Assembly (NCBI GenBank): GCA_013368325.1
Contig: JAACJK010000002.1
Location: 1,302,001-1,366,000 of the forward strand
Reading direction: 5' to 3'
Length of the DNA stretch: 64,000 nucleotides
From: Ephemerocybe angulata
Lineage: Eukaryota; Basidiomycota; Agaricomycetes; Agaricales; Psathyrellaceae
In this document: one piece after another, positions 24,491 through 34,660 of the stretch
Layout: each line of letters opens with the position of its first letter
Position numbering within the stretch: position 1 is the first letter of the stretch
The notes under the pieces: generated by a model
Database searches by the model: none
Told to the model about the DNA's origin: nothing
The model's input: the letters and a program-made list of their open reading frames with translations, nothing else
Made by a program: the position numbers and the translations under genes

Positions 24491-24504
24491 CGGGGCTCAT
24501 AACT
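24491..24504 (-). other. Primer-binding site matching initiator tRNA-Met anticodon arm
   Basis: On the plus strand the bases touching the 5' LTR read GGGCTCATAACT. GGGCTCATAAC matches the anticodon loop (CAT) and stem of eukaryotic initiator tRNA-Met, so the element would be primed by an internal, cleaved tRNA half, as known for Drosophila copia, not by the tRNA 3' end. Confidence 0.75.
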
Positions 24505-24907
24505 TGATAAACTGCTAAGTTTATAAGTCGTTGAAGCCACTGCAAGTGGGAGATAGTTCGATATATTAGTTAAGTTAGATAAAGAGAAATACAGCATGAC
24601 GCACCTGCAAGTGGGAGATAGTTCGATAAGGGAACTACCCACTTGCAGTGTAGACTATATACTGTGTGGAACAATAGACGATCCATATCGGGAGAACAAT
24701 AAAGTACGTACGAATATGGAACAATAGAAGTGAGAACAATGCTGTGTGATATATGTGAAACGATGGAATGAATGAACAATGTGATCGTGGATATATATAG
24801 AACAAAGAAGCATTAGAACAATAGAAAAGTTTGAAAGAGGCAGCGCCTATGTGAAGGTGAAGAGAACAATGGGCGAGCCATGGAGACATGTGCATTGTAC
24901 TTCAACA
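24505..24907 (-). repeat. 5' LTR of copia element
   Basis: 403 bp, reading as identical to 18967-19369. On the minus strand it holds the promoter for the element. Confidence 0.95.
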
Positions 24908-24912
24908 GTGCG
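24908..24912 (+). repeat. Target site duplication of copia element, right copy
   Basis: GTGCG, identical to 18962-18966. Confidence 0.9.
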
Positions 24913-25270
24913 AATTACTGTCTCCAACGGAACGGAATTCGCACGATGGCGTCCACGTCGGACCTGCGTTGCTGCACGATGCTGCCCTCCCACCAATACC
25001 ATGGGCCAGCGCGCCTGGGCGACAGTCAGCGCCGCGCGGGGCATATCGCGTAGCAGCAGACCTAACCCAGGCCGCGTTCATACTGCAGCTGCAACTCACG
25101 CTCTTTCTGACCTCCTTCCTATACACTCTTTCTCGCTCGCCGCCGAACGTACTGGAACGATCGCCGTGATGATTCATACGCCCCACGATCGCACCAACTG
25201 CCCCTCAGCGCTACAAAAGAAACCCGAGACTGTTCCAGCTCAGATACTGTCTTCCTCTCTCCCAACTTGC

Positions 25271-26797
25271 ATGGCTCGTGGCGGAAAGCGCTCTCGTCCC
25301 CCATCTGCACCAGACGACAACCCTCGCCCCCCTCGGCGCATGTCTCTTACCCCTGACCCGGACCACATGGACGAAGACTTCCCTGCGCCCCCTCAATCCC
25401 CTTCTGCTTCTTCTTCAGAGGCGCCGAACAGCAACTCTTCCGCCTCGACTGTGAACCAAACCGACATGGCGCAGCAGCTACCCTTCAACCCCTCGCCTTC
25501 CCCTGACCCTGGCCAACAGGGCGGTGCTCCAGGTGGACCCCAGCACGGTTCGTGACCCCCGTCCTACCGTCTCCGCGCCTGCTAACCGTCCATAGGTGTT
25601 TCTGGTTCGGGCGCTGCTGGCCCAACCATCAACGTCATCCCTCCTGGTGGGCAGCACCCCGGTCTTGCCCCTAATCCCGCCTCCGGATCCGGCGGTGGTC
25701 CTCTGCCTCCCCCGCCTCCCCCTCCACCGGCCCAGCACCAGATCCAACATCCGCCTGTTCTTCCTGCGCACCAACCTGGGACGCAGACGCCGTTCCATCT
25801 CAACCCCGTCCCAGGAGGGGGTTTCCCGGCTATCCTCTACCGTATCGAACATATCACCGAGTCGATGTCAGACCCTCAACGCCAGGAGCTCCGTAACGCC
25901 GGAGTCCGTTCGGCCATCGCTTTCTTGTCGGAGGATAACCCTGGTAACGACCCCGAGACCCGCCGCATGGTTCTGCGTGCGGTGCTCGATGGGATAGGTC
26001 TCGCTAGCGTCGTCCCTCGTCCGTTTGGTCTCGTGCCTGGACGTACTCATCGCCGAGGCCATGCCCACCGTCGACCTGCAGCCATGTATCTGTTGGAGGA
26101 CCTCTCCCCCCAGCAAGAACTTATGATCCTTCAACGCCCTGCCTTCTCTACCAACCGTGGAACGATCTTCATATTCTCGCTCCCCCTCATGCACCACTCG
26201 ATCATCGGCATCCTGGGAGGTGTTGTAGCTGAAGTTCGAGATGCTTCGACCAATTTTATCACCACGCGCGTTGCTGACCAACTGATCGACGATGAAGAGA
26301 CACTTGCATTCATCCGGGACCACCGCGACCGGTTCCATGCTCATATGACTTTGGACGAGTGCGCCCAGGCCATCCGCCAATCCGTGCGTGTCATTGGCCA
26401 GCCCAACCCCGGGACGGGGCTTGGCCAATGGTATCTTCGCGTCGAGACCCCCACCAACGACCACGACTTGACCCTTCAATGGGTCGATCTCATACGCAAG
26501 CGCTCATTTGACACAGGCTTCGGTATAGGATCAGCCCGTGAGTCCCTTCACTGTGCGGTCTGCTACAGTGCAGCCCACACAAGTGATCTCTGCCCTTTCC
26601 CTCACTTCCCCGGCTGGCGTCCTCAGGTGCCTCTGCGTCGCCCCCATGCCTCTGGCTCTCGCAGTCGTGGAAGCAGCCGTCCTGGTCGCGGTGCTTACCG
26701 AGACAGCCCTAGTAGGAGCCGTGGACCCAGCCGGGGCCGTGATTCTGGTCGGGGTGGGCGTGGCGGCGGGTATGGAGGTTATGGTTATGCTTTCTGA
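25271..26797 (+). CDS. LINE ORF1 protein (Gag-like, zinc knuckle, RGG tail)
   Basis: RNA-binding ORF1 product of the LINE, 492 residues in the spliced model. The N-terminal third is Pro/Ser/Gly-rich. The middle is a helical domain (from about residue 180), and near the C-terminus is a canonical CCHC knuckle, CAVCYSAAHTSDLC (C-x2-C-x4-H-x4-C), followed by an Arg/Gly/Ser-rich tail that should bind nucleic acid. A 48-nt intron (25548-25595; donor GTTCGT, branch-like GCTAAC, acceptor TAG) is needed to join 25271-25547 to 25596-26797, total 1479 nt; without it a TGA at 25553 ends the frame. An alternative is initiation at 25865, giving 310 residues and keeping the knuckle. A spliceable intron is odd in an element that moves through RNA. 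Confidence 0.75.
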
Positions 26798-27178
26798 CCG
26801 CTTCCTCCCCTTTCCCCTCTGAAGACCGTCTCCGTGTGTCCATTTGTACCACTTATTTAGCCCCTCTACTGTTGTACTTGTATCGCCTATTCATGCGAAT
26901 GTACTTTGTCTCTCTTTCCATGCCGTCTGATGTTGGTGCGTGAACGCCGACCAATGACAGTGTTTCCCCGTTTTGCTTGTTATGTTCACTTCCTTTCTTG
27001 CGTTGGCTGGCATCCTAGAGAGACCCCGGGGAACTGCATCTGTCTATCTGCTGACCTCTACTAACCTTTCTTTCCTCTAGCTTTCTGAGTTGTGCTCGGG
27101 AGGGACGGTCTGATCAACCAACCCCTGCTCTAGTACAGCTCGCCTAGGTTCTTTGAATCGGGCATCCCCCACCATTTA

Positions 27179-30100
27179 ATGATCACGACACATCACAATG
27201 AAGAAGACATAAACCAAACCATAGGTGCGTACTTCTCAGTACCACAGGCAAACGGCAGCGCGAACCCCAGTAGACGAGGAGATGCGAGCCGGGTCAGCAG
27301 TGTCTCTGATGATGATACCGGGGGGCTTAGGGACCTAGGAACAGGCTCCAATGGATCGTACAACGGTTCCGACAGTAATAGTAACCGTGATCCCGAGACT
27401 GGAAATGCGGATGGTGCGCGTCAATGCAGGCTTCGGCCTGCCACGACTCCCCCGACCGCCAACACTTCGCAAGGCGACGCAGCACCTACTCGAGGTTCTA
27501 GTGCATCAGACGGTCCTCGTACGACTACTAAAGGCAAGAAATCTAGGGCTGCTTTGCGAGTTGCCTCTTTAAACATGAATGGCGGGAATCTTACTTCCTC
27601 ATTCCACAAGTGGTCGCAGATTCAGAGTATTGTGCGCACGAGTAGCCTTAGTGTCCTTGCTTTGCAGGAGACACATATCACTGAACAGGATAGGGTGGTA
27701 ATTGAAAACCACTTCAGGAAGCTGAAACTTTTCGTAAACCCTGACCGGGATTCTGCCTCAAATCGCAATGGCGTCGCCTTTGTGATCAATATTGACAAGG
27801 TACGATGGGATGAGGCGTCCCACACGGTCATAGAACCAGGTCGTGCATCACTGCTTGAACTTCCGTGGCATAACGCTCAGACTGTAAATATCCTAACGGT
27901 CTATGCCCCATCCGGCGATGACCGGGAGAATGAAAACTTCTGGCGGACGCTGTCTTCCCGCTGGAATGGGCGCAATAGCCCACCTAAAGTCCACATCATG
28001 CTTGGTGACTTTAACTTTACTGAAGCTACGAATGACCGACTTCCCCTGAAACGACCTCCCCGGGGTCCTGTTGAAGCACTCGATAGTTTTAAAGTGAAAC
28101 ATAGCCTTCTCGATGGCTGGCGACAATTATATGGCCCAGATGGTTCTAACTATACATTCTCATGTCGGAACCGGGACGGGTCGACGTCGTGGTCGCGCAT
28201 CGATCGTATATACTGTGAAAAACCCCTTCTTGACCAAAGCTGCGAATGGTTGACTACGTTCACCGGCACACTTTCTGACCATTATCTCGTGTCAGCTGTC
28301 TTTGAACCAGAAAACACACCGTTTGTCGGGAAAGGTCGGAGCACTGCGCCCGCGTTTATTACAGAATTCCCAGATGCACAACGGCTCCTTGTTAAACGCA
28401 CGATACAGTTAGACCTGGAAATCAAGACTATACCTGATCTCGACCTGGCTGATCCTCCTGCGGAGGCCCGGTCTCAGGTCCAGATGAAGTGGCTACGCTA
28501 TAAAAAGGATATACTAGAGCTGACTACCCGCTTTGCGCGAGACCGGACCTCGAGGATTGATGAGGTGCTCTCCACATGGGAGAGGCGGCGGACTGAGGTG
28601 CTGAGGGAGATAAATGGTCACGACCATGATAACGAAGAACTCATGACCTCGTTGAGTGAAATAGATGACAATATTCGTGCCCTGTCCCAAGAGAAGTTTG
28701 ACCGCAGATGGTTGGTGGGTGCCTCCCGCCACCATGTCGAAGGTGAGACTGGGTCTAAGTATGACTTCTATATTAACCGTGCACGGAAGCCAAGAGATAC
28801 GGTGCCTTCCCTTCGCATACCTGACTCTGCTCCCCCGCAGTATGAACATAACTCTAAGAAAATGGTGGAGATTGCCTCCAAGTATCATGATGGCCTCCAA
28901 GATAAGTTCCATATACAGGCACCAGCTGAGGACCAACGGGAGGCGGAAGCCGAGGTGCTTGCTCATATCAAGACAAAGTTATCTGATGAACAGCGCAGCA
29001 CCTTCGATCGTAAGCTGACAAAGGACGAGGTGCATGCAGCCCTCATGGAGGTCCCTAATGGGAAAGCCTCTGGACTGGACGGAATCCCGGTTGAGTTTTG
29101 GAAGTTCCTGGTAAAGGAACAGGAGAGACTCGCGAAGAAGTCTAGTGCCCGCCGTCCTCCTTATGATCTTCTTGATGTGCTCACCAGAGTGTTTAATGAA
29201 ATTGAGGAGTATGGAGTAGCACCAGGCTCCCATTTCACAGAGGGCTGGATGTGCCCCATTCACAAGAAAAATGACCGTACTGATGTTGCTAACTACCGAC
29301 CCATTACCGTCCTCAATACGGATTATAAGATTCTCACACGTGCTCTGTCCAACAAACTCGGGCAGGTTGCAACTAGTCTGATCCATGAGGACCAAGCAGG
29401 TTTTTTGTGCAATCGTTCCATAACGGACCACACCGCCCTCCTCCATTCTGTCATGGCGCTTAGCGAGATGGACGGTGACAATGGTGTTATTGTATGTCTT
29501 GATCAGGAAAAAGCTTATGATAAGCTTCAACATGATTACCTGTGGTCAGTCCTAGAGAAATTTGGCTTCCCTGCTCGTTTTATATCGACAATTCGTAGTC
29601 TTTATGGAACAGCAGAGACAACAGTCATACTTAATGGTGTGAAGGGTTGCCCGTTCCGAGTTAGGCGCGGTGTCCGACAGGGATGCCCCATGTCCTGCAT
29701 CTTGTTTGACCTTGGTATAGAGCCACTCGCCGAGATGCTTCGGTCCTCTGCTTTAGCCGGTTTCGTGGCGCCAAAGGTTGATAGGCGCCTATTGACTTGT
29801 CTATATGCCGATGATACGACCGTCTTTCTTTCGAGCCGAGATAGCTTTGCACTTCTGCAGTGTATCCTTGACCGTTGGTGCCTCGCATCAGGCGCTAAGT
29901 TTAATATTAATAAGACGGTGATTATCCCAAGAGGATCACAGGAGTACTGTGACTGGGTGAGGCGCCACAGGCGCCTTAATAATGATGGCACACTTCTGCC
30001 TGAGAACGTCCGTATCCCTGAGAAAGGGGAACCTACTCGCATTCTCGGAGCTTATTATGGCGAGGATGTAGCCCAGGAAGAGCTCTGGAAACCGATTCTG

Positions 30101-32431
30101 GAGAAGATCCGTCTCACGTTGGCACGATGGGACAAAAGTAAACCCACTATCCGTGGCCGTGCGCAGGCTGTGAATGCAATGGTCGGCGGTTATACGCAGT
30201 ATTTCACTAAAGTTCAGGGAATGCCCGAGAAGGTCCTTAAACAGATTGAGAGCATGATTGATGATTTTGTCTATGCGAAAAAGGGAGAGAAAAAGGCGAA
30301 TGCCATTGGGATAGAGAATTTGCAGCGTCCATACATGGATGGCGGCTTGAACCTCTTAGATGTTCGTGCTAGGAATGACGCAGTAGCGCTCAAGGTACTC
30401 CAGTCATATATGGAGCCGCCAGGAAACCGTCCAATTTGGGCCTACCTTGTAGACCGAATATTCCAGATATGTGCTGTCCGACGGTACCAGGCTGTAGCCC
30501 CGGGGCTATTGATAAATCCTTTTATACAAACCTGGGATGTGTACACACAGGCCAAAGGCCTCCCACTGGTCTTTAAGCGCATGTATAATGCTGGCCGGAA
30601 ATATAATGTGTCGATCCGCACATGGGGTCCCCAGCCCACGTTGCGGCTTAATATGCCTTATTGGTGGCATGTTGGGACAAAGGACAAGCTTGTCTCGGTT
30701 TACAATGATAAGTGGGGGAGGTGTCTGCAGCACACCCACCATCTTTCCTCTGTTGGAGATTTACTCAATCATGCCAATAAGAACCGGGTAGCTAGATGCT
30801 CGGAACGGGTGAACTGCGCCTGTACAAACTGTCTTGAGGATCGTGCAGCAGGATGTTTGCATCCGCCCAAATGCCGGCGGAATGCGGAAAAGAAACTATA
30901 TAATTTGAGTGATATGTGGAATCCGCTGGTGGCACCGGGGGCTGATGCTCCCCCCATAGACGCCCATGAACCGGTAGAGGATGCAGAATGGACCCCGATT
31001 GTTCCACTGAGTGAGGACTATGTCCACCCATGTTGCGCTGCGAGAATATTCGCACTGCCTCCGTCCCCGACCATGAATAACCGTCAGTGTGAGAATGCTC
31101 GTCCCCCTAATGAGGGGGGTGTGCAGCAGACAGTCACGGTTTGGACTGACGATTCTTGCTCGAATAATGGGACGAAATATGCGCTGGCTGGCAGTGGTTT
31201 ATGGTACGGTGCGCAGAGTCCGAGGAATCGTGCTATCCGCTTGCCCGGGGAGTACCTAACTAACAATATCGCCGAAGTTGTGGCTGCCGTCGCTGCAATA
31301 CAGGATAATCAGGATGCCCAGTGTCTCAAGATTATAACGGACTCCGTGTATGCACTGAAGTCCGCAACAGACCTTCTCCGCAAGCGTGTTGATCATGGTT
31401 TTCTTGGCATTGCAAATAAAGCAGTGATCGCGGCGTTGACTGCTGAAATATCATCTGCGAGAGTCAAGATATGGATTAAGAAGGTGAAAGGACATGCCGG
31501 AGATGTTGGGAATGAGAATGCGGACCGTTTAGCTGCAAGCGGAGCTGCTAAGGCACAGCCGGACCACATATCCCTGTTAAAAGGCAAGGAGCTCCTAGAG
31601 TATGGTGCTAAATTATCAGCTCTGTCGCAATCTGAGTTTTATAGAGGTATCCGTCACCTGCAGGCACCCTCCCCAAGGGCCAGAACACATAGAATGACTG
31701 AGCAGGCTGTGTTGGCTGTTGAAGCCGTGAACGGTTACTGCCCACACCCGGGGAAGCTTTGGATAAACCTTAAGAAACGAGTGCATGCGACGCTCTCCCA
31801 AAAATGGTGTGCTTTCAACTGGAAAGCACTGCATGGGGCGCACAAAGTGGGAGACTACTGGAAGCATATGCCAGTCAGTGATCGTTATATGCCATGTACA
31901 TCCTGTAACGCGCCTATTGAATCACTGGAACATATTTTCTTTGAATGCAGGATGACTAACCAGGAAATGGTCTGGGAGCTAACTAAGGCTCTGTGGAATC
32001 AGACGAGTGTAGCCTTTCCAGATCTTAACCTCGGCATGGTCCTGGGGATAAGTGAAATTGAAATTAAGCGCGAAAATGGGTCAACGGATAGAGGCCTGAC
32101 GCGTCTATTCCGGATTTTAATTTCTGAAGCAGTGTACCTCATATGGCTCCTGCGATGTGAATGGCGAATTGGTCGTGAAGCTGACCCTATGAAAGTCCAC
32201 CCAGCAAATGAAGTTGCCGCCCGCCTACATGCCAGAATTAGCCGACGCATGAAAATGGATTGGAATTTGACTAATAAGTCTATCCATAAAACACGAGCCC
32301 TGGACAAGTCGCTGGTTGGCAGAACTTGGAACCGGCTGAAGCTAAGTGAGATGGGCACAACGGTGACTACAGGTGAGGGGGTTTTAGTGGGTAGTGGTGC
32401 AGTGCGAAGATTACCGGGTCGGAATAGGTGA
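27179..32431 (+). CDS. LINE ORF2 protein (endonuclease, reverse transcriptase, RNase H)
   Basis: Intact 1750-residue polyprotein. APE-like endonuclease at about 120-370 (VASLNMNGGN, LQETHI, MLGDFNF, SDHYLVS). Reverse transcriptase at about 620-900 (NGKASGLDGIPVEFW, ANYRPITVLNTDYKI, RQGCPMSCILF and the catalytic CLYADDTT near 875). A Cys-rich stretch lies at about 1210-1240. RNase H is at about 1320-1460 (TVWTDDSCSNNGTK, ITDSVYAL, KVKGHAGDVGNENAD with the catalytic His/Asp). A last zinc finger is near 1577 (CTSCNAPIESLEHIFFEC). It lies 381 bp after the ORF1 stop, so translation needs reinitiation or an internal start. It would nick the target and copy the element RNA by target-primed reverse transcription. 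RNase H suggests the Tad1 or I type. Confidence 0.95.
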   Translation: MITTHHNEEDINQTIGAYFSVPQANGSANPSRRGDASRVSSVSDDDTGGLRDLGTGSNGSYNGSDSNSNRDPETGNADGARQCRLRPATTPPTANTSQGDAAPTRGSSASDGPRTTTKGKKSRAALRVASLNMNGGNLTSSFHKWSQIQSIVRTSSLSVLALQETHITEQDRVVIENHFRKLKLFVNPDRDSASNRNGVAFVINIDKVRWDEASHTVIEPGRASLLELPWHNAQTVNILTVYAPSGDDRENENFWRTLSSRWNGRNSPPKVHIMLGDFNFTEATNDRLPLKRPPRGPVEALDSFKVKHSLLDGWRQLYGPDGSNYTFSCRNRDGSTSWSRIDRIYCEKPLLDQSCEWLTTFTGTLSDHYLVSAVFEPENTPFVGKGRSTAPAFITEFPDAQRLLVKRTIQLDLEIKTIPDLDLADPPAEARSQVQMKWLRYKKDILELTTRFARDRTSRIDEVLSTWERRRTEVLREINGHDHDNEELMTSLSEIDDNIRALSQEKFDRRWLVGASRHHVEGETGSKYDFYINRARKPRDTVPSLRIPDSAPPQYEHNSKKMVEIASKYHDGLQDKFHIQAPAEDQREAEAEVLAHIKTKLSDEQRSTFDRKLTKDEVHAALMEVPNGKASGLDGIPVEFWKFLVKEQERLAKKSSARRPPYDLLDVLTRVFNEIEEYGVAPGSHFTEGWMCPIHKKNDRTDVANYRPITVLNTDYKILTRALSNKLGQVATSLIHEDQAGFLCNRSITDHTALLHSVMALSEMDGDNGVIVCLDQEKAYDKLQHDYLWSVLEKFGFPARFISTIRSLYGTAETTVILNGVKGCPFRVRRGVRQGCPMSCILFDLGIEPLAEMLRSSALAGFVAPKVDRRLLTCLYADDTTVFLSSRDSFALLQCILDRWCLASGAKFNINKTVIIPRGSQEYCDWVRRHRRLNNDGTLLPENVRIPEKGEPTRILGAYYGEDVAQEELWKPILEKIRLTLARWDKSKPTIRGRAQAVNAMVGGYTQYFTKVQGMPEKVLKQIESMIDDFVYAKKGEKKANAIGIENLQRPYMDGGLNLLDVRARNDAVALKVLQSYMEPPGNRPIWAYLVDRIFQICAVRRYQAVAPGLLINPFIQTWDVYTQAKGLPLVFKRMYNAGRKYNVSIRTWGPQPTLRLNMPYWWHVGTKDKLVSVYNDKWGRCLQHTHHLSSVGDLLNHANKNRVARCSERVNCACTNCLEDRAAGCLHPPKCRRNAEKKLYNLSDMWNPLVAPGADAPPIDAHEPVEDAEWTPIVPLSEDYVHPCCAARIFALPPSPTMNNRQCENARPPNEGGVQQTVTVWTDDSCSNNGTKYALAGSGLWYGAQSPRNRAIRLPGEYLTNNIAEVVAAVAAIQDNQDAQCLKIITDSVYALKSATDLLRKRVDHGFLGIANKAVIAALTAEISSARVKIWIKKVKGHAGDVGNENADRLAASGAAKAQPDHISLLKGKELLEYGAKLSALSQSEFYRGIRHLQAPSPRARTHRMTEQAVLAVEAVNGYCPHPGKLWINLKKRVHATLSQKWCAFNWKALHGAHKVGDYWKHMPVSDRYMPCTSCNAPIESLEHIFFECRMTNQEMVWELTKALWNQTSVAFPDLNLGMVLGISEIEIKRENGSTDRGLTRLFRILISEAVYLIWLLRCEWRIGREADPMKVHPANEVAARLHARISRRMKMDWNLTNKSIHKTRALDKSLVGRTWNRLKLSEMGTTVTTGEGVLVGSGAVRRLPGRNR

Positions 32432-32660
32432 CCATGGGGCGTGGCAGAGCCTGCCCGCCCTATGGCATCTTCGTGTTTCGAACCGGTATTGGCCTGTGCG
32501 AGTCCCACACAGTGTGCGTAAAGGCATTTCCTCCTCGTGGTACATAGACGGTTCTCAAACTGTCGAACTTATATTTCGAAGAAGGGGCGAACGCACTTTG
32601 TCAGCGTCCCCGCACCCTGAGAAACCACCAAAAAAAAATAAAAAATAAAAAATAAATAAA
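32432..32660 (+). other. LINE 3' UTR and A-rich tail
   Basis: Short 3' region after the ORF2 stop, ending in an A run and irregular AAATA units (32630-32660), directly followed by the right target duplication. Confidence 0.85.
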
Positions 32661-32677
32661 TAAAAGGGGTGGAATGG
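32661..32677 (+). repeat. Target site duplication of the LINE, right copy
   Basis: TAAAAGGGGTGGAATGG, exact copy of 18443-18459. Confidence 0.85.
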
Positions 32678-32837
32678 AATAAGCGCCCAACGCGACGCCC
32701 ACAAAGGCACGGGGCCAGGACCGTGACGTATTCCAAATCGATAACGATCGGACATCGTGAGGATCATCCCCGTCCTTAATCCTCAATGAGCACGCTCGAT
32801 ATCCCTCCATACACGCTGTACCAACTGATTGCTCATA

Positions 32838-33360
32838 ATGGCTGAAGTTCCCACAGAGAAGCTTGCTGCGACGAAATCAACAGATCGAGTGGAAGAATTC
32901 TAGTGGAACAATGTCGTCTTCAAGGTCGCGTAACCTGATTGTAGCTCACGAGAATATCGCTGAACTCAGGATCTCAGGTTGAGGACTCCCTGTTCAAAGT
33001 CCCACGAGCCCAATTCATAGCCCTCGCCAGTGTTCGCTGGGATGTTTCTCGTTCCCTGCCCAGCCGGTAATGGAGATAAGATGATCACCCCATTGTTCTG
33101 GAGGGCTACGAAGTGAATGGTTTCAAAGCACTGCTGAAAGTCCTATATCCATCGTATGTCCCGATTTCTGTGGTATTCCCCTCTTTGCCTGCGGCTTACC
33201 ACCCGGATCTATATTCCGACCCCAGGGCGTCGGTGATAACCAAGGGCGAATGCCTTGACAAATCCGAAATGAAAAGCGTCTTGAAGTTATCGACTATATG
33301 GGAAATGAAGGAGTCGAGGCCGAGATAAATGAGATGGTGACGGACGAGAGGCAGTACGTG
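32838..33360 (+). pseudogene. Decayed BTB/POZ gene
   Basis: Third relative of the BTB genes at 13760 and 15368. Recognisable pieces in order: an ATG at 32838 with VEEF, a TAG where the paralogues have an aromatic residue, WNNVVFK, an intron-like gap, VEDSLFKVPRAQFI, further stops in the middle, then IVLEGYEVNGFKALLKVLYPSY and KSEMKSVLKLSTIWEMKE. Exon borders still match the paralogues. At least two in-frame stops make it a pseudogene. It was presumably a close neighbour of the intact copies before the LINE entered between them. Confidence 0.8.
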
Positions 33361-34660
33361 GAAGTGCTTAAAGCTGAAGATTCCGACGACAGTGATCCCA
33401 CCACCTTCGAAAGGTTGTTTGTTTGACCTTTCGGGATACTTTGCTTCTCCTCACAATATCTAGCCTTTTTACAGCATATGTTCCGTAGTATGTACGTCCT
33501 ATTCATCTTGATTTCACTTCCTCGGTTTGTGCCGCGAGTCTCTGTCCTATCGTGTTCCACCACTCTTGCCACCCGCATCAACAAACCGTAAACCCGACTT
33601 CTGCTACACCGACCCGCAAGTTCCGACTCCCCAATCCACTGCAACCACCCCTCGAACCCCATCCCAAATCAATAGACGCCCAGATTAAAGTTCCCGACGA
33701 CATCGCACATCATCTCCACAATCCACGAACAGGAATGATAGAGAGATATCAGACAACCAAATAGCATTGTCATCGAGCCACCTCCCAACACAGCACGCGA
33801 CTAAGCACTGACCGGCCCATACCGAGCTCAAGCCAACACCACCGCCATACCCCAAACGCAGGCGCCATACACATCGAGGCCCACAAAAACCCCACCTCGC
33901 ACGGCATAAACATCCTCCAACATACTCATCAAACCATAATCCACCCGCCATACCCAAAACTCCCCCGGGGCCACGCTCCCTCTCTCCCTCCTTCATGTAA
34001 CCCAAGACAACGCAGGAAGAACCGCTCCACGCGGCCTTACTCTTGGCCGACCGACCGCCCCGGGCTGCGCGCTCGGCACATACATGGTGGCTACGCACGC
34101 CCAAGACCAGACCTCGGGGACCGAAGAAGCCAGAGGCCCCGAATATAACCCTGACTAACGTACCTTGTCCTTCGTTGTCATCACGAAATGGAGGAAGCAG
34201 AGGGGAAGAGGAACGGAGAGGTCAGTCCGCCCAGGGTAAAACTCTCAGAGCGGCCTTGAATATTATACGCTTGCAATAGTCACCTATATTTTCGAGCCTA
34301 ATAGTCACCCAACTCCTGTATCCACACTTAAAGTATAGTGAGATACGTACGCCCAAGTTAGGATCTCAGAGACCGAAAAAGGCCAGAGGCCACGAGCGAA
34401 CCCCTGTCGACGCCCGAAGGGAAGAGATGGTGGGAGGCCACTCAAAACACGCTAGGTAGAGCTCGAATATATTACGCGGTACCATAGTCAGCTAATTCCT
34501 ATGTACAACTTTTCAGTACGAGTATAACACGACCCAAAACCGAACAACAGAATAAGGGGAACACAATCCACAAAACAGGAAATCGAAGTGGAAGGACAGA
34601 AACACATCCGCTCCGAAGAAAAGGGCTACACAACGAGGCATACTCTAGTACCATCTGACA
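33361..34660. other. Intergenic, with a degenerate direct duplication
   Basis: No gene supported. About 34092-34310 is repeated in diverged form at about 34346-34510; both copies share ACGCCCAAG near the start and CCAGAGGCC about 35 bp on. ORFs are short and compositionally odd. Confidence 0.5.

Larger units (their letters stand above)
18967..24907 (-). mobile_element. Ty1/copia LTR retrotransposon, full length (5941 bp)
   Basis: Complete element read on the minus strand: 5' LTR 24505-24907, primer-binding site, one gag-pol frame from 24183, polypurine tract, 3' LTR 18967-19369. Both LTRs are 403 bp, start TG and end CA on the coding strand, and read as identical. A perfect 5-bp duplication flanks the element. 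Domain order protease, integrase, reverse transcriptase, RNase H identifies Ty1/copia. It sits in the 5' leader of the LINE and is therefore younger than it. Confidence 0.96.
18460..32660 (+). mobile_element. Full-length non-LTR retrotransposon (LINE), split by a copia element
   Basis: A plus-strand LINE of about 8.25 kb once the nested copia insertion (18967-24907 plus one 5-bp target copy) is removed. Order: 5' leader 18460-18966 continuing at 24913, ORF1 at 25271, ORF2 at 27179, then a 3' region ending in an A-rich tail at 32630-32660. Exact 17-bp target duplications flank it. ORF2 carries an APE-like endonuclease, reverse transcriptase, RNase H and a terminal zinc finger, which fits the Tad1/I-type groups; exact clade not decided. 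Both reading frames are open apart from an intron in ORF1, so this copy may be young. Confidence 0.9.

Noticed and set aside
24491..24504. Possible tRNA fragment gene
   Set aside because: Only the anticodon-arm complement is present; it fits a retrotransposon primer site, with no cloverleaf around it.
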